Positions 19,429 to 28,972 of a stretch of 64,000 nt of DNA are shown here, piece after piece. Source of the DNA: Alsobacter soli (GTDB taxonomy: Bacteria; Pseudomonadota; Alphaproteobacteria; Rhizobiales; Beijerinckiaceae); NCBI GenBank assembly GCA_945883115.1, contig CAMCXA010000001.1:1-64000 (forward strand), given 5' to 3'. A model generated the notes under the pieces. That model was not told the origin of the DNA. It searched no databases and was given only the letters and a program-made list of their open reading frames with translations. The translations under genes were made by a program, and so were the position numbers. Position 1 is the first letter of the stretch. Each line of letters opens with the position of its first letter.

Positions 19429-19938
19429 ATGGACGCTACAACCCTTCGCTCACTTCAGGCCCCCCTCAAAGACACCTATAAAGCTACCCCGGAACAAGCG
19501 ATGATCACGCTCAAAGCCCGCGGCGAGCTTGATGAAGCCCATATTGCCTGCAAGGTCGAAACCGGTCGTGCCCTCGCAATTGCCGGCCTTCACCCTGCAA
19601 CCGGTGGCTCGGGCCTTGAACTCTGCTCGGGAGATATGTTGCTTGAAGCGCTCGTTGCGTGTGCGGGCGTCACCCTCAAAGCCGTCGCCACGGCCCTCGG
19701 TATCACACTCCGCAAGGGCATCGTCCGTGCCGAAGGTGATCTCGATTTCCGCGGCACATTGGGCGTTGATCGCGATGCACCGGTCGGCTTCCGCGCCATC
19801 CGTCTGAACTTCGATCTCGACACCGACGCAACCGACGAGCAAACCGCAACCCTGCTCAAGCTCACCGAGCGCTATTGCGTCGTATTCCAGACGATCAACA
19901 CAAAGCCTGAACTGAGTGTCGCGATCAATCGGGACTGA
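19429..19938 (+). CDS. OsmC family protein in sulfonate ABC operon
   Basis: A 169-residue protein of the OsmC/Ohr superfamily, whose studied members reduce organic hydroperoxides with a cysteine pair. The fold signature SGDMLLEALVACAGVTLKAVA is at about residues 65-85 and contains the usual central cysteine. The second, C-terminal cysteine lies in ERYCVVFQTI. The ATG at 19429 has AAGGA at 19417-19421, seven bases upstream; an in-frame GTG at 19387 would overlap the ATPase gene. It is only 32 bases from the ATPase, so it belongs to the operon. A protective or sulfur-related role beside the importer is inference. Confidence 0.82.
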   Translation: MDATTLRSLQAPLKDTYKATPEQAMITLKARGELDEAHIACKVETGRALAIAGLHPATGGSGLELCSGDMLLEALVACAGVTLKAVATALGITLRKGIVRAEGDLDFRGTLGVDRDAPVGFRAIRLNFDLDTDATDEQTATLLKLTERYCVVFQTINTKPELSVAINRD

Positions 19939-20027
19939 CGCGGCGGTCGCATGGGATTGGGCGATTAGGCGTTTCCTCGATAAGCGGATAGAAGTCGCCC
20001 CAACATATCCCGACTGGAGTAGCGTCA

Positions 20028-20264
20028 ATGGCAGATGATGAAACGATAATCGTGCGCGACTGCAATGGCACTCAACTTTTCGAGGGTGACACGGTTCACA
20101 TCATCAAAGATCTCAAGGTCAAGGGTACCAATACAACCTTGAAACAGGGGACAAAAATCAAGGGCATCCGCCTCACCGATGTCGAGGATGAGATCGAGTG
20201 CCGCGTTGAAAATATCAAAGGCCTTGTGCTTAAAACGGCCTTCCTCAAGCGTGTGAACCCCTGA
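20028..20264 (+). CDS. PhnA C-terminal domain protein (YjdM-like), short form
   Basis: A 78-residue protein that matches the PhnA/YjdM C-terminal SH3-like domain: VRDCNGTQLFEGDTV, then KDLKVKG and LKQGTKIKGIRLT. The N-terminal zinc-ribbon of the full-length family (about 110 residues) is absent. Despite the old name, the family is not a proven phosphonate enzyme. GGAG stands about eleven bases before the ATG. It is convergent with ubiA, three bases away. Confidence 0.82.
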   Translation: MADDETIIVRDCNGTQLFEGDTVHIIKDLKVKGTNTTLKQGTKIKGIRLTDVEDEIECRVENIKGLVLKTAFLKRVNP

Positions 20265-20267
20265 GCC

Positions 20268-21218
20268 TCAGCCTGCAATCAGGTTGCGACCCACGCCATC
20301 GGCAATCAGTCCGGCAAAAAGAATCAGCCCTGCATTGCGATTGGAACGGAACAATGCCAGCGCGCCTTGCCCGTTTCCGATATCAATCCGGAGGCATTGC
20401 CACGCGAGATGCCCGCCGAACAGGATCAAACCGAGATAGGCGAGCGGTCCGGTGCCTGTACTGTAAAGCGCAATGGCAATACATACTGCGGTTACCGCAT
20501 AAAACCCTGACACCGCGATCTGCGTTCGTTGACCGAAAAGCAACGCGGTAGACCGAATTCCCGCAACCGCATCATCTTCAAGATCTTGGATTGCATAGAT
20601 CGTGTCATAACCCATCGTCCACGCCACAGCGCCCGCATAGAGCAGCAGGGCAGGGGCACTGAGGCTGCCGAACGTTGCCGACCACCCCATTAGCGCCCCC
20701 CACGAGAACGCCAACCCCAGCACAGCCTGCGGCCATGATGTGATCCGCTTCATGAACGGATAAATCGCCACCGGCACAAGCGAGACAAGTCCGAGCAGAA
20801 CTGAGAAAGAATTGAGGCTGAGCAGGACAGCCAACCCGACCAATCCTTGCAATAATGCAAAGACGAGGGCTGCCCGCACGCTGACCGCACCGCTTGCAAC
20901 GGGCCGCGACCGCGTTCTCTCAACCTTCCGGTCAAGCTCGCGGTCAACAATATCATTATACGTCGAGCCTGCCCCGCGCATCGCGATGGCACCCACGAGA
21001 AAGAGCATCAGATGGCCGATATCCGGGAGCGCTTTGTGTCCCGCAATGGACGCCAACCCCGCAGACCACCAGCACGGCAGCAGCAACAGCCACCACCCGA
21101 TCGGTCGATCAATCCGTGCGAGTCTGAGAAAGGGTTTCAGCCAGTCGGGCGCAAAACGGTCAACAAGATTTCCACGCGGCGCATCAGGAACCGTCTGTCC
21201 GGGCGAACTCTCCGGCAA
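20268..21218 (-). CDS. ubiA: 4-hydroxybenzoate polyprenyltransferase
   Basis: Integral membrane prenyltransferase of ubiquinone synthesis, 316 residues with about eight or nine membrane segments. The first aspartate-rich motif is NDIVDRELDRKVERTRSRP at about residues 107-125, and the second is YDTIYAIQDLEDD near residue 200. Helix 1 region LARIDRPIGWWLLLLP is typical. The frame has no ATG before the conserved region; the start used is TTG at 21218, one base after the stop of the upstream secreted-protein gene. The true start could lie slightly downstream. Confidence 0.93.
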   Translation of the reverse strand: MPESSPGQTVPDAPRGNLVDRFAPDWLKPFLRLARIDRPIGWWLLLLPCWWSAGLASIAGHKALPDIGHLMLFLVGAIAMRGAGSTYNDIVDRELDRKVERTRSRPVASGAVSVRAALVFALLQGLVGLAVLLSLNSFSVLLGLVSLVPVAIYPFMKRITSWPQAVLGLAFSWGALMGWSATFGSLSAPALLLYAGAVAWTMGYDTIYAIQDLEDDAVAGIRSTALLFGQRTQIAVSGFYAVTAVCIAIALYSTGTGPLAYLGLILFGGHLAWQCLRIDIGNGQGALALFRSNRNAGLILFAGLIADGVGRNLIAG

Positions 21219-21219
21219 C

Positions 21220-21702
21220 TCAAAGCGCGCCTTGCGGCAGCTTTACCGGCCCGCCGAGAATATCTCCCGTGCCTCCGAGTGGCCCTTGCTTGGCTGTCCC
21301 GCCCCCGGCGCGTTGTTGCATCTTCTTTTCATTCGCCGCAACGCCGCAGGCTTGGCTGCGCGCTTTTGAAATATCCGCCTGCTGGCCCTCGAGCGATGGC
21401 AACACATTCTCGGGCACGTGGCACCACGCGCCATCCTGTTCTGTCGCCTTGATCGCGGCGTTACTGAGCTTGGACAGCGAGGTGAACGCATTGCAAGCCT
21501 GTGCTGCCGTCGGCTTCTTTTTCTGAAAACCTTGAATATTCTGCACCACTTTGCCACGGTCGGCGAGAAGTTTGCCGAGCGCTGCACAAGGATCTGCTGC
21601 ATCTTGCGCAAGAGCCATCGATGTTCCCGCACTCAATAAAAGCGCGATTAATACCGGTTTGGCTGCACGACCAAGTCTGGAAGGAGATAAAAGAAACGCC
21701 AT
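21220..21702 (-). CDS. Secreted protein of unknown function with four cysteines
   Basis: A 160-residue protein with a signal peptide (basic start MAFLLSPSRLGRAAK, hydrophobic core, cut near MALAQ). The mature part has four cysteines, in DPCAAL, QACNAF, AWCHVP and QACGVA, which could form two disulfides, and a Gly/Pro-rich tail. I do not recognise the family. ATG at 21702 is preceded by AAGGAG-like bases on the minus strand less clearly than usual; the frame stays open to 21816. It lies immediately upstream of ubiA and probably shares its transcript. Confidence 0.6.
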   Translation of the reverse strand: MAFLLSPSRLGRAAKPVLIALLLSAGTSMALAQDAADPCAALGKLLADRGKVVQNIQGFQKKKPTAAQACNAFTSLSKLSNAAIKATEQDGAWCHVPENVLPSLEGQQADISKARSQACGVAANEKKMQQRAGGGTAKQGPLGGTGDILGGPVKLPQGAL

Positions 21703-21840
21703 TATCGGAACACCTGATTCGCTCGATCTCTGTTCATACCAGTCCGCCGCTTGCCGGATCAACTGAAGAAAGCAATGTTTTCGCTGAGGACTGGTTGTGA
21801 AGCACCCTTCAAACATTCTACACTGAACTCAAATCATCTC

Positions 21841-22593
21841 ATGAGTAGTAATTTGACTGATATTGATCACCGTACCCCACGCCTCTTTATCGACCATCCT
21901 CTGACACCTGCAGGCGAAGTGCCGCTTGATCGGGACCAGTCGCATTATCTCACCACTGTTTTGCGGCTTAAATCGGGCGATCCGATCAAAATCTTCAACG
22001 GCGTCGATGGCGAATGGCGTGCAACCGTCAACCGCCAGGACAAGCGCTCCGCCTCCCTCTCGATAACCGATCAGCTCCGGTCTCAACCCGGCCAGCCCGA
22101 CATTGATTTTCTGTTCGCTCCGCTAAAACAGGCCAGGCTCGATTATGTCGTCCAGAAAGCCGTCGAAATGGGAGCAAGCCGCATCATTCCGGTCATTACC
22201 CGCCACACACAGGTCACCCGCATCAACAGCGAGCGCATGCGCGCCAACGCCATTGAAGGGGCGGAGCAATGCGGCATTCTCCATGTCCCCGTAATCGGCG
22301 ACGCAATCTCCTTTTCTGCGCTGCTCGCGAATTGGGACCCCGCCCGCACCCTGATTGTCTGCGATGAGGCGCTCAAGCCCGAAAGCCCCTTGGTGACCCT
22401 AAAATCAATCCCGAAAGGCCCGCTCGCAATTCTTATCGGCCCGGAGGGTGGCTTTGCGGATGATGAACGTGCGAGCCTTTCGCGGCACGAACGTGTTATA
22501 CGTCTGTCACTTGGCCCGCGTATCCTCCGGGCAGATACAGCGGCAGTCGCAGCGTTTGCATTAGCGCAAGCGACATTGGGAGATTGGCAGTGA
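21841..22593 (+). CDS. rsmE: 16S rRNA (uracil(1498)-N(3))-methyltransferase
   Basis: SPOUT-class methyltransferase of 250 residues that methylates U1498 of 16S rRNA. An N-terminal PUA-like part (FIDHPLTPAGEVPLDRDQ) is followed by the knotted domain with KAVEMGASRIIPV, LIGPEGGF and the knot loop LSLGPRILRADTAA near the C-terminus. I chose ATG 21841; the frame is open about 90 bases further upstream. gshA follows 82 bases later, an order seen in rhizobia. Confidence 0.95.
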   Translation: MSSNLTDIDHRTPRLFIDHPLTPAGEVPLDRDQSHYLTTVLRLKSGDPIKIFNGVDGEWRATVNRQDKRSASLSITDQLRSQPGQPDIDFLFAPLKQARLDYVVQKAVEMGASRIIPVITRHTQVTRINSERMRANAIEGAEQCGILHVPVIGDAISFSALLANWDPARTLIVCDEALKPESPLVTLKSIPKGPLAILIGPEGGFADDERASLSRHERVIRLSLGPRILRADTAAVAAFALAQATLGDWQ

Positions 22594-22675
22594 CTCCGAT
22601 TGCCTTGTCTTGCGATCCTGCGTAAGCACGCTCTCCCGGTTGCCACATTCGGCACCTTCTGACTTTTGAGTGCCC

Positions 22676-24046
22676 ATGGCTCGTGATGTGAATGATATGA
22701 CCCCCGTTGAAGGTCGCGATGCGCTCGTCGCCTATCTTGAGGAGGGCTGCAAACCGCGCGGGCAATTCCGCATCGGCACCGAACACGAGAAATTCCCCTT
22801 CCGCCCGGGTTCTCTCGCCCCCGTCCCCTATGAGGGCAAAACCGGCATCCGCGCCTTGCTCGAAGGCATGCAGGAACGCCTCGGCTGGGAACCGATCATG
22901 GACCGTGACGCCCTCATCGGCCTGTTCGACCCGAAAGGCGGCGGCGCGATTTCCCTCGAACCGGGCGGGCAGTTCGAGCTGTCCGGCGCGCCCCTTGAAA
23001 CCTTGCATGAAGGCGCCGCCGAACTCGCGGGCCACCAGCAGGATGTGCTCGAAATCGGCGACCGCCTCGGCATCCGCTTCCTGCCCCTCGGCATGAGCCC
23101 TGTCTGGACGCGGGAGGAAACCCCCGTCATGCCGAAGCAGCGCTACAAAATCATGACCGCCTATATGCCGAAAGTCGGCAAACTCGGCCTCGACATGATG
23201 TATCGCACCTCGACCGTGCAGGTTAACCTCGATTTCTCCTCCGAATCCGACATGGTGAAGAAGCTCCGCGTCTCGCTCGCGCTCCAGCCTGTCGCAACCG
23301 CGCTCTTCGCCAATTCACCCTTCACCGAGGGCAAGCTGAACGGCTTCAAATCCCGTCGTTCCTCTATCTGGCTCGACACCGACAACCAGCGCAGCGGCAT
23401 GATCCCCTTCGCCTTCGAAAGCGGCATGAGCATTGACCGCTACGTCGAATGGGCGCTCGACGTCCCGATGTATTTCGTCAAGCGCAACAATGACTATGTT
23501 GACGTCTCGGGATCGTCCTTTCGCGCCCTGCTCGATGGCTCCAACCCGAAACTTCCCGGCGAGCGCGCCACGCTTGCCGATTGGGTCAACCACCTCTCGA
23601 CGCTTTTTCCCGAAGTCCGCCTCAAGCGCTATCTCGAAATGCGCGGCGCCGATGCTGGCCCCGCCGATATGCTCAACGCCTTGCCCGCACTCTGGGTCGG
23701 CCTGCTCTATGATGATACCGCGCTGAACGCCGCATGGGACGTCGTCCGCCATTGGTCGGAGGATGAGCGCCACACACTCCGCCGCGATGTCCCGCGTGAG
23801 GCCTTGCGGGCCCGTATCAAACGGATCGGCCTTCAAGACATTGCCCGTGAGATCATGTCCATCGCCCGCTCGGGCCTCTCCGCACGCCGCCACCTCGATC
23901 CGTCGGGCCGCGACGAGACCGTCTACCTCGACGTCCTCGAACCGATCGTCGAAACCGGCCTCACCCAGGCTGACCGCCTCATCACCCGGTTCAACCGCGA
24001 CTGGAAAGAGGATATCAGACCCGTCTTCGACGCCGTTACGTTCTGA
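22676..24046 (+). CDS. gshA: Glutamate--cysteine ligase (GCS2 class)
   Basis: Makes gamma-glutamylcysteine, the first step of glutathione synthesis. The protein has 456 residues, with the family motifs FRIGTEHEKFPF, ISLEPGGQFELSGAPL and MMYRTSTVQVNLDFSSE, as in the plant/alphaproteobacterial class rather than the E. coli class. It starts at ATG 22676; a GTG at 22670 is also in frame. gshB is not in the window. Confidence 0.95.
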   Translation: MARDVNDMTPVEGRDALVAYLEEGCKPRGQFRIGTEHEKFPFRPGSLAPVPYEGKTGIRALLEGMQERLGWEPIMDRDALIGLFDPKGGGAISLEPGGQFELSGAPLETLHEGAAELAGHQQDVLEIGDRLGIRFLPLGMSPVWTREETPVMPKQRYKIMTAYMPKVGKLGLDMMYRTSTVQVNLDFSSESDMVKKLRVSLALQPVATALFANSPFTEGKLNGFKSRRSSIWLDTDNQRSGMIPFAFESGMSIDRYVEWALDVPMYFVKRNNDYVDVSGSSFRALLDGSNPKLPGERATLADWVNHLSTLFPEVRLKRYLEMRGADAGPADMLNALPALWVGLLYDDTALNAAWDVVRHWSEDERHTLRRDVPREALRARIKRIGLQDIAREIMSIARSGLSARRHLDPSGRDETVYLDVLEPIVETGLTQADRLITRFNRDWKEDIRPVFDAVTF

Positions 24047-24163
24047 GGATCGTTACCTTCCGTTCACCATGCCGAGCGATCACCACGTCGCCAAAGCGGC
24101 ATTTTAGAACGTCATTAACCGCTTCCGCGCATGCTCTGCATAGATCAGACGCAGGAAGCCCCG

Positions 24164-24331
24164 ATGAACCGCAAGACCCTCGACCAGAAGCCCCCGCAAG
24201 CCGGCATGGCGATCCAGCATGTTGTTGTCATCACGATCCTCGCTCTGGCGATTTTCGGCGCGATCATCCCGATGGTTCCCGCCGCCAGCCATTATCTGGC
24301 GTCGCAATCCACCACCATAGCGTCCGACTAA
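24164..24331 (+). CDS. Small single-pass membrane protein, unknown function
   Basis: A 55-residue open frame with a polar, basic N-terminus (MNRKTLDQKPPQ), one hydrophobic segment of about 22 residues (VVVITILALAIFGAIIPMV) and a short polar tail. An AGGAAG Shine-Dalgarno sequence lies about seven bases before the ATG at 24164. It sits between gshA and the convergent MATE gene. I recognise no family; the membrane segment and the ribosome site are the only support. Confidence 0.45.
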   Translation: MNRKTLDQKPPQAGMAIQHVVVITILALAIFGAIIPMVPAASHYLASQSTTIASD

Positions 24332-24339
24332 GACCCGCT

Positions 24340-25725
24340 CTATTGCGCCTTGACCGGTGCTTGCCAGCGCCGCTCGACCCGGTTGATCACCTGATACGCA
24401 GCCCACACGCCGACAATCCCGAACGCAATCGCGCCAATCCCCTGTCCGAGAAAAGCACCTTCTGCGCCACCCCATTGCGCGCCCACAATCGCGAACGGAA
24501 CCGTCCCGATCGTTGCCTTGCCCCAGTTGAACACCGTCGCAAGCACCGGCGCGCCGAGATTATTGAACGAGGCATTGGCAACAAACAGCGCGCCATGGAA
24601 CATCCACGTCCCCGCCAGCACCACACAGAAATACCGCACGAGATCAGCCGCCCGTCCGGTTGCATGAAACACGGCGATCAATTGCTCCTGCGCAAGATAA
24701 AGAACAATCCACGCCACCATCACGCTCGCCGCTGAAAATATCAGCCCGTCCGTCAGTGTCCGACGCACGCGTTTAATGTTGCGTGCGCCCAAATTCTGCC
24801 CGAAAATCGGCCCAATCGCCGCTGAAAGCGCAAAAACCGTCCCGAATGCCACCGGCACGAGCCGGCTGATGATCGCATTGGCCGCAAGCGCCTCATCCCC
24901 GTAAGGTGCCAGCACGCTCGTCATATACGCACCTGCAACGGGCGAGGCGATATTCGTCAACACGGCCGGAACCGCAATGCCGACCATCGGCTTCAGATCC
25001 TCGACTGTCTCGAGAAAAGTCGGCTTCCGCATCAGATCGTGAATACGCACCACGCCGTGATACCCTACAAGGCAGAACACGACACGCGACAGAGTCACTG
25101 CAATCGCCGCACCATCCGTTCCGAGCTCCAATCCGAAAATCAGGATCGGATCGATGATCGCCGACGCAATCCCGCCGGAGAGCGTCACAAACATCGCCCG
25201 CCGCGCATCGCCCACCGAGCGCAACGTGCCCGAAAAACACATGCCCAGCGCCAGCAGAAAATTCGACGGCATGCAGATCATCAAAAACCGCCACGCCACC
25301 GCATGCGTCTCGCCGGTCGCGCCGAGCAACGTCAGAAGCGGATCCATCACCGCCATCATCAGAACCGCAATCAGGCTGGCAGCGACCAGGCTGATCGCCG
25401 TCGTGCTGCCTGCCAGCCGTCGTGCCCGCGGCTTGTCCCGTGCCCCGAGCGCCCGCGAGACAAGAGCCGAACTCGCTATCATCAGTCCCACATTGAACGA
25501 TGTCGACAAAAACAGAACCGTCGTGCCATACCCCACGCCCGCCGTGAAATTCACATTGCCGAGCCAGGAAATATAAAGCAGCGCCAAAAGATCGACCGCG
25601 AAGATCGACACCAGCCCGACCGCGCCACTTGCCGCCATCACGGCGACGTGTCGCATTGTCGAACCCGTCGTGAATTTGCCCTGTTCCGTCGGCCGTTCAG
25701 CCGCCGCAGTCGCGATATCGTTCAT
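24340..25725 (-). CDS. MATE family efflux transporter
   Basis: A 461-residue multidrug/toxic-compound exporter with about twelve membrane segments in two similar halves. The first half starts with GAVGLVSIFAVDLLALLYISWLG (the usual D-containing helix 1), and the second half with AVPAVLTNIASPVAGAYM. It exchanges Na+ or H+ for cationic compounds in this family; the substrate here is unknown. It is transcribed away from the HAD gene's neighbours and is convergent with the small membrane protein gene. Confidence 0.92.
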   Translation of the reverse strand: MNDIATAAAERPTEQGKFTTGSTMRHVAVMAASGAVGLVSIFAVDLLALLYISWLGNVNFTAGVGYGTTVLFLSTSFNVGLMIASSALVSRALGARDKPRARRLAGSTTAISLVAASLIAVLMMAVMDPLLTLLGATGETHAVAWRFLMICMPSNFLLALGMCFSGTLRSVGDARRAMFVTLSGGIASAIIDPILIFGLELGTDGAAIAVTLSRVVFCLVGYHGVVRIHDLMRKPTFLETVEDLKPMVGIAVPAVLTNIASPVAGAYMTSVLAPYGDEALAANAIISRLVPVAFGTVFALSAAIGPIFGQNLGARNIKRVRRTLTDGLIFSAASVMVAWIVLYLAQEQLIAVFHATGRAADLVRYFCVVLAGTWMFHGALFVANASFNNLGAPVLATVFNWGKATIGTVPFAIVGAQWGGAEGAFLGQGIGAIAFGIVGVWAAYQVINRVERRWQAPVKAQ

Positions 25726-25811
25726 GGTCTGGAATCCTGCTGCAGGGCTGCGTGATGTCCGAAGCTCTTACGCTGCCACCTGTTATAATGCGAGTGAAAA
25801 GGTCTTTTGGA

Positions 25812-26429
25812 TCAATCCGTTCGCACGCCATGGGCTTCCAACGCCTGCACAAGGCCCTGATACCCGTCAAAATGATGCGCCTTGAGCCCTGCACTTTTTG
25901 CACCGAGCACATTCTCAACGAGATCATCGGTAAAGAACGTCTCCGTAGCTGCAACCTTCAACGCCGTGCAGCAATGCATAAAACAAGCGGCGTCCGGCTT
26001 GGCCGCGCCAATCCGCGCTGAAACAAAAATTGCATCACCAAACAGTGGTATCAAATCGGGAAAAACCTCGTCCAGCGTGTCGCCGAGCAAATGGTCATTA
26101 TTGGTCAGGAGTGCAACGGGCAGTCTTTTCTTCACCCGCCCGACAAGTCCCAGAACATCATGGAAAGGCGGCATCGCTGCCTTCCGCGCCGCAACCCATT
26201 CCGCCCGACTGAGCGGATAATCCAGCCGTCGCCCGAATTCCTCAAGATAGGCCTGAGCAGAATACGCCCCGCGGTCTGATTGCTCCAGAAAATCCGTTTC
26301 CCAGATCGAAGCCCTGATCGAATCAGCCGCTTTCCCAGTTATCTCGGCGAGCGCCGCGATCCTGATATCAACATGATAAGCGCAGAGCACATCATCCATA
26401 TCGAATAAAAGCTGTCGGATTGGCTTCAA
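25812..26429 (-). CDS. HAD family hydrolase (subfamily IA)
   Basis: A phosphatase-like hydrolase of 205 residues. Motif I is LLFDMDDVL (about residues 7-15), where the second aspartate replaces the usual glycine of DxDGT. Motif II is ALLTNN, motif III includes the lysine of AAKPDAACF, and motif IV is TFFTDDLVENV. The substrate is unknown. The frame starts at TTG 26429, with GGAAA upstream, because the first ATG would cut into motif I. It is divergent from ispH. Confidence 0.82.
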   Translation of the reverse strand: MKPIRQLLFDMDDVLCAYHVDIRIAALAEITGKAADSIRASIWETDFLEQSDRGAYSAQAYLEEFGRRLDYPLSRAEWVAARKAAMPPFHDVLGLVGRVKKRLPVALLTNNDHLLGDTLDEVFPDLIPLFGDAIFVSARIGAAKPDAACFMHCCTALKVAATETFFTDDLVENVLGAKSAGLKAHHFDGYQGLVQALEAHGVRTD

Positions 26430-26522
26430 TGTTCTTTTTCCTGCAGGCGATACTGTTGCGCCGCTTGACCTTCGCGCAAGCTCCGCTCACAAACAGGCTT
26501 TGACGATGCAGCAGTTCGCCTC

Positions 26523-27491
26523 ATGATTCAACTATCCAAACCTCCTTTGACCGTCCTCCTATGCGCCCCCCGTGGATTTTGCGCAGGCGTCGTTCGCGCG
26601 ATTGATGCCGTCGAGCAGGCGTTGAAACTTCATGGTGCCCCCGTCTATGTCCGGCATGAAATCGTCCACAACCGGTATGTTGTCGATGATTTGAAACGGA
26701 AGGGCGCTGTGTTCGTCGAGGAACTGGATGAAATCCCCGATACAGACGCGCCGGTGATTTTCTCCGCCCATGGCGTACCCAAATCTGTCCCGGAAGCTGC
26801 GCGTCAGAGAAACTTCTTCGCGATTGATGCCACCTGTCCGCTGGTCACCAAAGTGCATCGGGAAGCCGAAATCCAGCATAAACGTGGGCGCAAAATTCTG
26901 CTCGTCGGCCATGCCGGCCATCCGGAAGTCGTCGGCACCTTAGGACAATTGCCGGCAGGTTCGGTTCTACTCGTCGAAACCATTGCCGACGTTGCTGCGC
27001 TGCCCGATCTCGACGATACCGAGCTCGCCTTCGTGACCCAGACAACACTCTCCGTCGATGACACCAGCGAGATCATCAACGCCCTGCGGCAGCGCTTTCC
27101 GGCGATTGTCGGGCCGCACAAGGAAGATATTTGTTACGCGACGACGAACCGTCAGGAAGCGATCAAAAAAGTAGCATTACTCGCCGATGCCGTGATTGTC
27201 GTTGGTTCGCCCAATTCATCGAATTCCCAACGTCTGCGCGAAGTTGCCGAGCGGGCCGGCGCAAAAAAGGCCGTCCTCCTGTTGCGGACAACCGAGATCG
27301 ACTGGTCAATGTTCGAGGGGATACGGACCTTGGCGATCACCGCCGGTGCGTCGGCCCCCGAAATACTTGTCGAACAAATGATCGATGCCTTCGCCGAACG
27401 CTGGTCGGTGACCGTCGAAACGGTCACGACAGCCGACGAGAGTGTGTTTTTTCCCTTGCCGCGCAATCTGCGCGGTGCTGCAGCGGAGTAG
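26523..27491 (+). CDS. ispH: 4-hydroxy-3-methylbut-2-enyl diphosphate reductase
   Basis: Final enzyme of the MEP isoprenoid pathway, an iron-sulfur protein of 322 residues that makes IPP and DMAPP. The three cluster cysteines are in RGFCAGV, DATCPLV and [11 protein letters not shown]. Substrate-binding histidines are in RHEIVHN and GHAGHPEV, and [10 protein letters not shown] completes the site. thrB follows three bases after the stop, then rnhA: the ispH-thrB-rnhA order typical of rhizobia. Confidence 0.97.
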   Translation: MIQLSKPPLTVLLCAPRGFCAGVVRAIDAVEQALKLHGAPVYVRHEIVHNRYVVDDLKRKGAVFVEELDEIPDTDAPVIFSAHGVPKSVPEAARQRNFFAIDATCPLVTKVHREAEIQHKRGRKILLVGHAGHPEVVGTLGQLPAGSVLLVETIADVAALPDLDDTELAFVTQTTLSVDDTSEIINALRQRFPAIVGPHKEDICYATTNRQEAIKKVALLADAVIVVGSPNSSNSQRLREVAERAGAKKAVLLLRTTEIDWSMFEGIRTLAITAGASAPEILVEQMIDAFAERWSVTVETVTTADESVFFPLPRNLRGAAAE

Positions 27492-27494
27492 AGC

Positions 27495-28460
27495 GTGGCG
27501 GTGTATACGGAAGTTTCGGACGAAGAACTCGCCGCCTTTATCAGTCTCTATGACATTGGCGGCGTCTTGTCGGTGAAGGGGATTGCGGAGGGCGTCGAGA
27601 ACTCGAACTTCCTGCTCCGCACCGAAGGCGGCACCTTCATTCTCACCCTCTATGAGAAACGCGTCAAAGCCGAGGATCTTCCTTTCTTCATCGCCTTGAT
27701 GGAGCATCTCGCGCAACACGGTCTGAATTGCCCCCAGCCGGTGCGTAACCGGTCTGGCGAGGCGCTGGGGCAGCTTGCCGATCGTGCCGCTGCAATTGTT
27801 ACCTTTCTGGAAGGCATTGGCGTCAACAGGCCTACGGTCCAGCATTGCGGCCCCGTTGGCGAGGTCCTCGCCCAGCTTCATCTTGCCGGCGCCGATTTCA
27901 AGGGATTTCGTGCCAATGCCCTCTCTGTTTCTGGTTGGCGCCCACTCTTCGATGCCGCGAAAGACGGCGCCGACACGGTTACGCCGGGCTTGCGTGATGC
28001 CACCGCCGCTGCCCTTGCCGACCTTGAACAAGAATGGCCGCAAGGGCTTCCATCGGGCGTGATCCACGCCGATCTCTTCCCCGACAATGTATTCTTCCTG
28101 AAGGGCGAACTCTCCGGCCTGATCGACTTCTACTTCGCCTGTAATGATTTTTACGCTTATGATCTCGCCATTGGTCTGAATGCCTGGTGCTTCGAGAAAG
28201 ATGGCTCCTTCAACATGACGAAGGGCAGGGCGATGATTGCGGGTTACCAATCGCTCCGCGTCTTAACGCCCGCCGAAGTCGCTGCCCTGCCGATACTCTG
28301 CCGCGGTGCCGCGCTGCGCTTCATGCTCACCCGCCTCGTCGATTGGCTGAATGTCCCACCGGGAGCGCTTGTCAGGCCGAAGGACCCACTCGAATATTAC
28401 CGCAAGCTCCGTTTCTTCCAGAGCGCCGACAAGGCAACGGATTTCGGTTACGTCGAATGA
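27495..28460 (+). CDS. thrB: Homoserine kinase (aminoglycoside phosphotransferase-like)
   Basis: Phosphorylates homoserine on the way to threonine; thrC lies near 37 kb. The 321-residue protein is of the APH/choline-kinase fold, not the GHMK fold of E. coli ThrB. The N-terminal lobe has [24 protein letters not shown], the catalytic loop is [13 protein letters not shown], and the metal-binding segment is LIDFYFAC. Its start is GTG at 27495, three bases from ispH. The stop overlaps the rnhA start as ATGA. Confidence 0.95.
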   Translation: MAVYTEVSDEELAAFISLYDIGGVLSVKGIAEGVENSNFLLRTEGGTFILTLYEKRVKAEDLPFFIALMEHLAQHGLNCPQPVRNRSGEALGQLADRAAAIVTFLEGIGVNRPTVQHCGPVGEVLAQLHLAGADFKGFRANALSVSGWRPLFDAAKDGADTVTPGLRDATAAALADLEQEWPQGLPSGVIHADLFPDNVFFLKGELSGLIDFYFACNDFYAYDLAIGLNAWCFEKDGSFNMTKGRAMIAGYQSLRVLTPAEVAALPILCRGAALRFMLTRLVDWLNVPPGALVRPKDPLEYYRKLRFFQSADKATDFGYVE

Positions 28461-28936
28461 GTGTCAATCGCGTAACGATCTATACGGACGGTGCCTGTTC
28501 CGGCAATCCCGGCCCCGGCGGCTGGGGCGTGTTGCTGATCTATGGCGACACCCGCAAGGAAGTGTGCGGCGGCGAACAACTCACCACCAATAACCGCATG
28601 GAATTGATGGCAGCCATCATGGCGCTCGAGAGCCTCAAGCGGCCCTGCGCTGTCGATCTCTGGACGGACAGCCAATATGTCCGGCAGGGCATCACCTCAT
28701 GGATGCATGGCTGGAAGCGGAATGGCTGGCGAACAGCTGATAAAAAGCCCGTCAAAAACGCCGATCTCTGGCAGCGTCTCGATGAGGCGCGTCAGCGTCA
28801 CGATGTCAGTTTTCACTGGGTCAAAGGCCACGCCGGTCATGACGAGAACGAGCGCGTCGATGAACTGGCCCGTGAAGGCTTGGCCCCCTTCCGCAATGGC
28901 GGAGGGCCAGAAAAACGAAAGGGCGACACGGAATAA
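28457..28936 (+). CDS. rnhA: Ribonuclease HI
   Basis: Cleaves RNA in RNA-DNA hybrids. It has 159 residues, with the four acidic catalytic residues in [29 protein letters not shown] and NERVDELA, and the basic handle [19 protein letters not shown] 28457 overlaps the thrB stop by four bases. It is convergent with the peroxiredoxin gene. Confidence 0.97.
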   Translation: MSVNRVTIYTDGACSGNPGPGGWGVLLIYGDTRKEVCGGEQLTTNNRMELMAAIMALESLKRPCAVDLWTDSQYVRQGITSWMHGWKRNGWRTADKKPVKNADLWQRLDEARQRHDVSFHWVKGHAGHDENERVDELAREGLAPFRNGGGPEKRKGDTE

Positions 28937-28972
28937 ACCGCGCCGCCCTTCATGAATAATACCCGGTCCCGA

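Noticed and set aside
28919-28960. Possible terminator between rnhA and peroxiredoxin
   Set aside because: AAGGGCG and CGCCCTT can pair, but the loop is long and no T-run follows on either strand.
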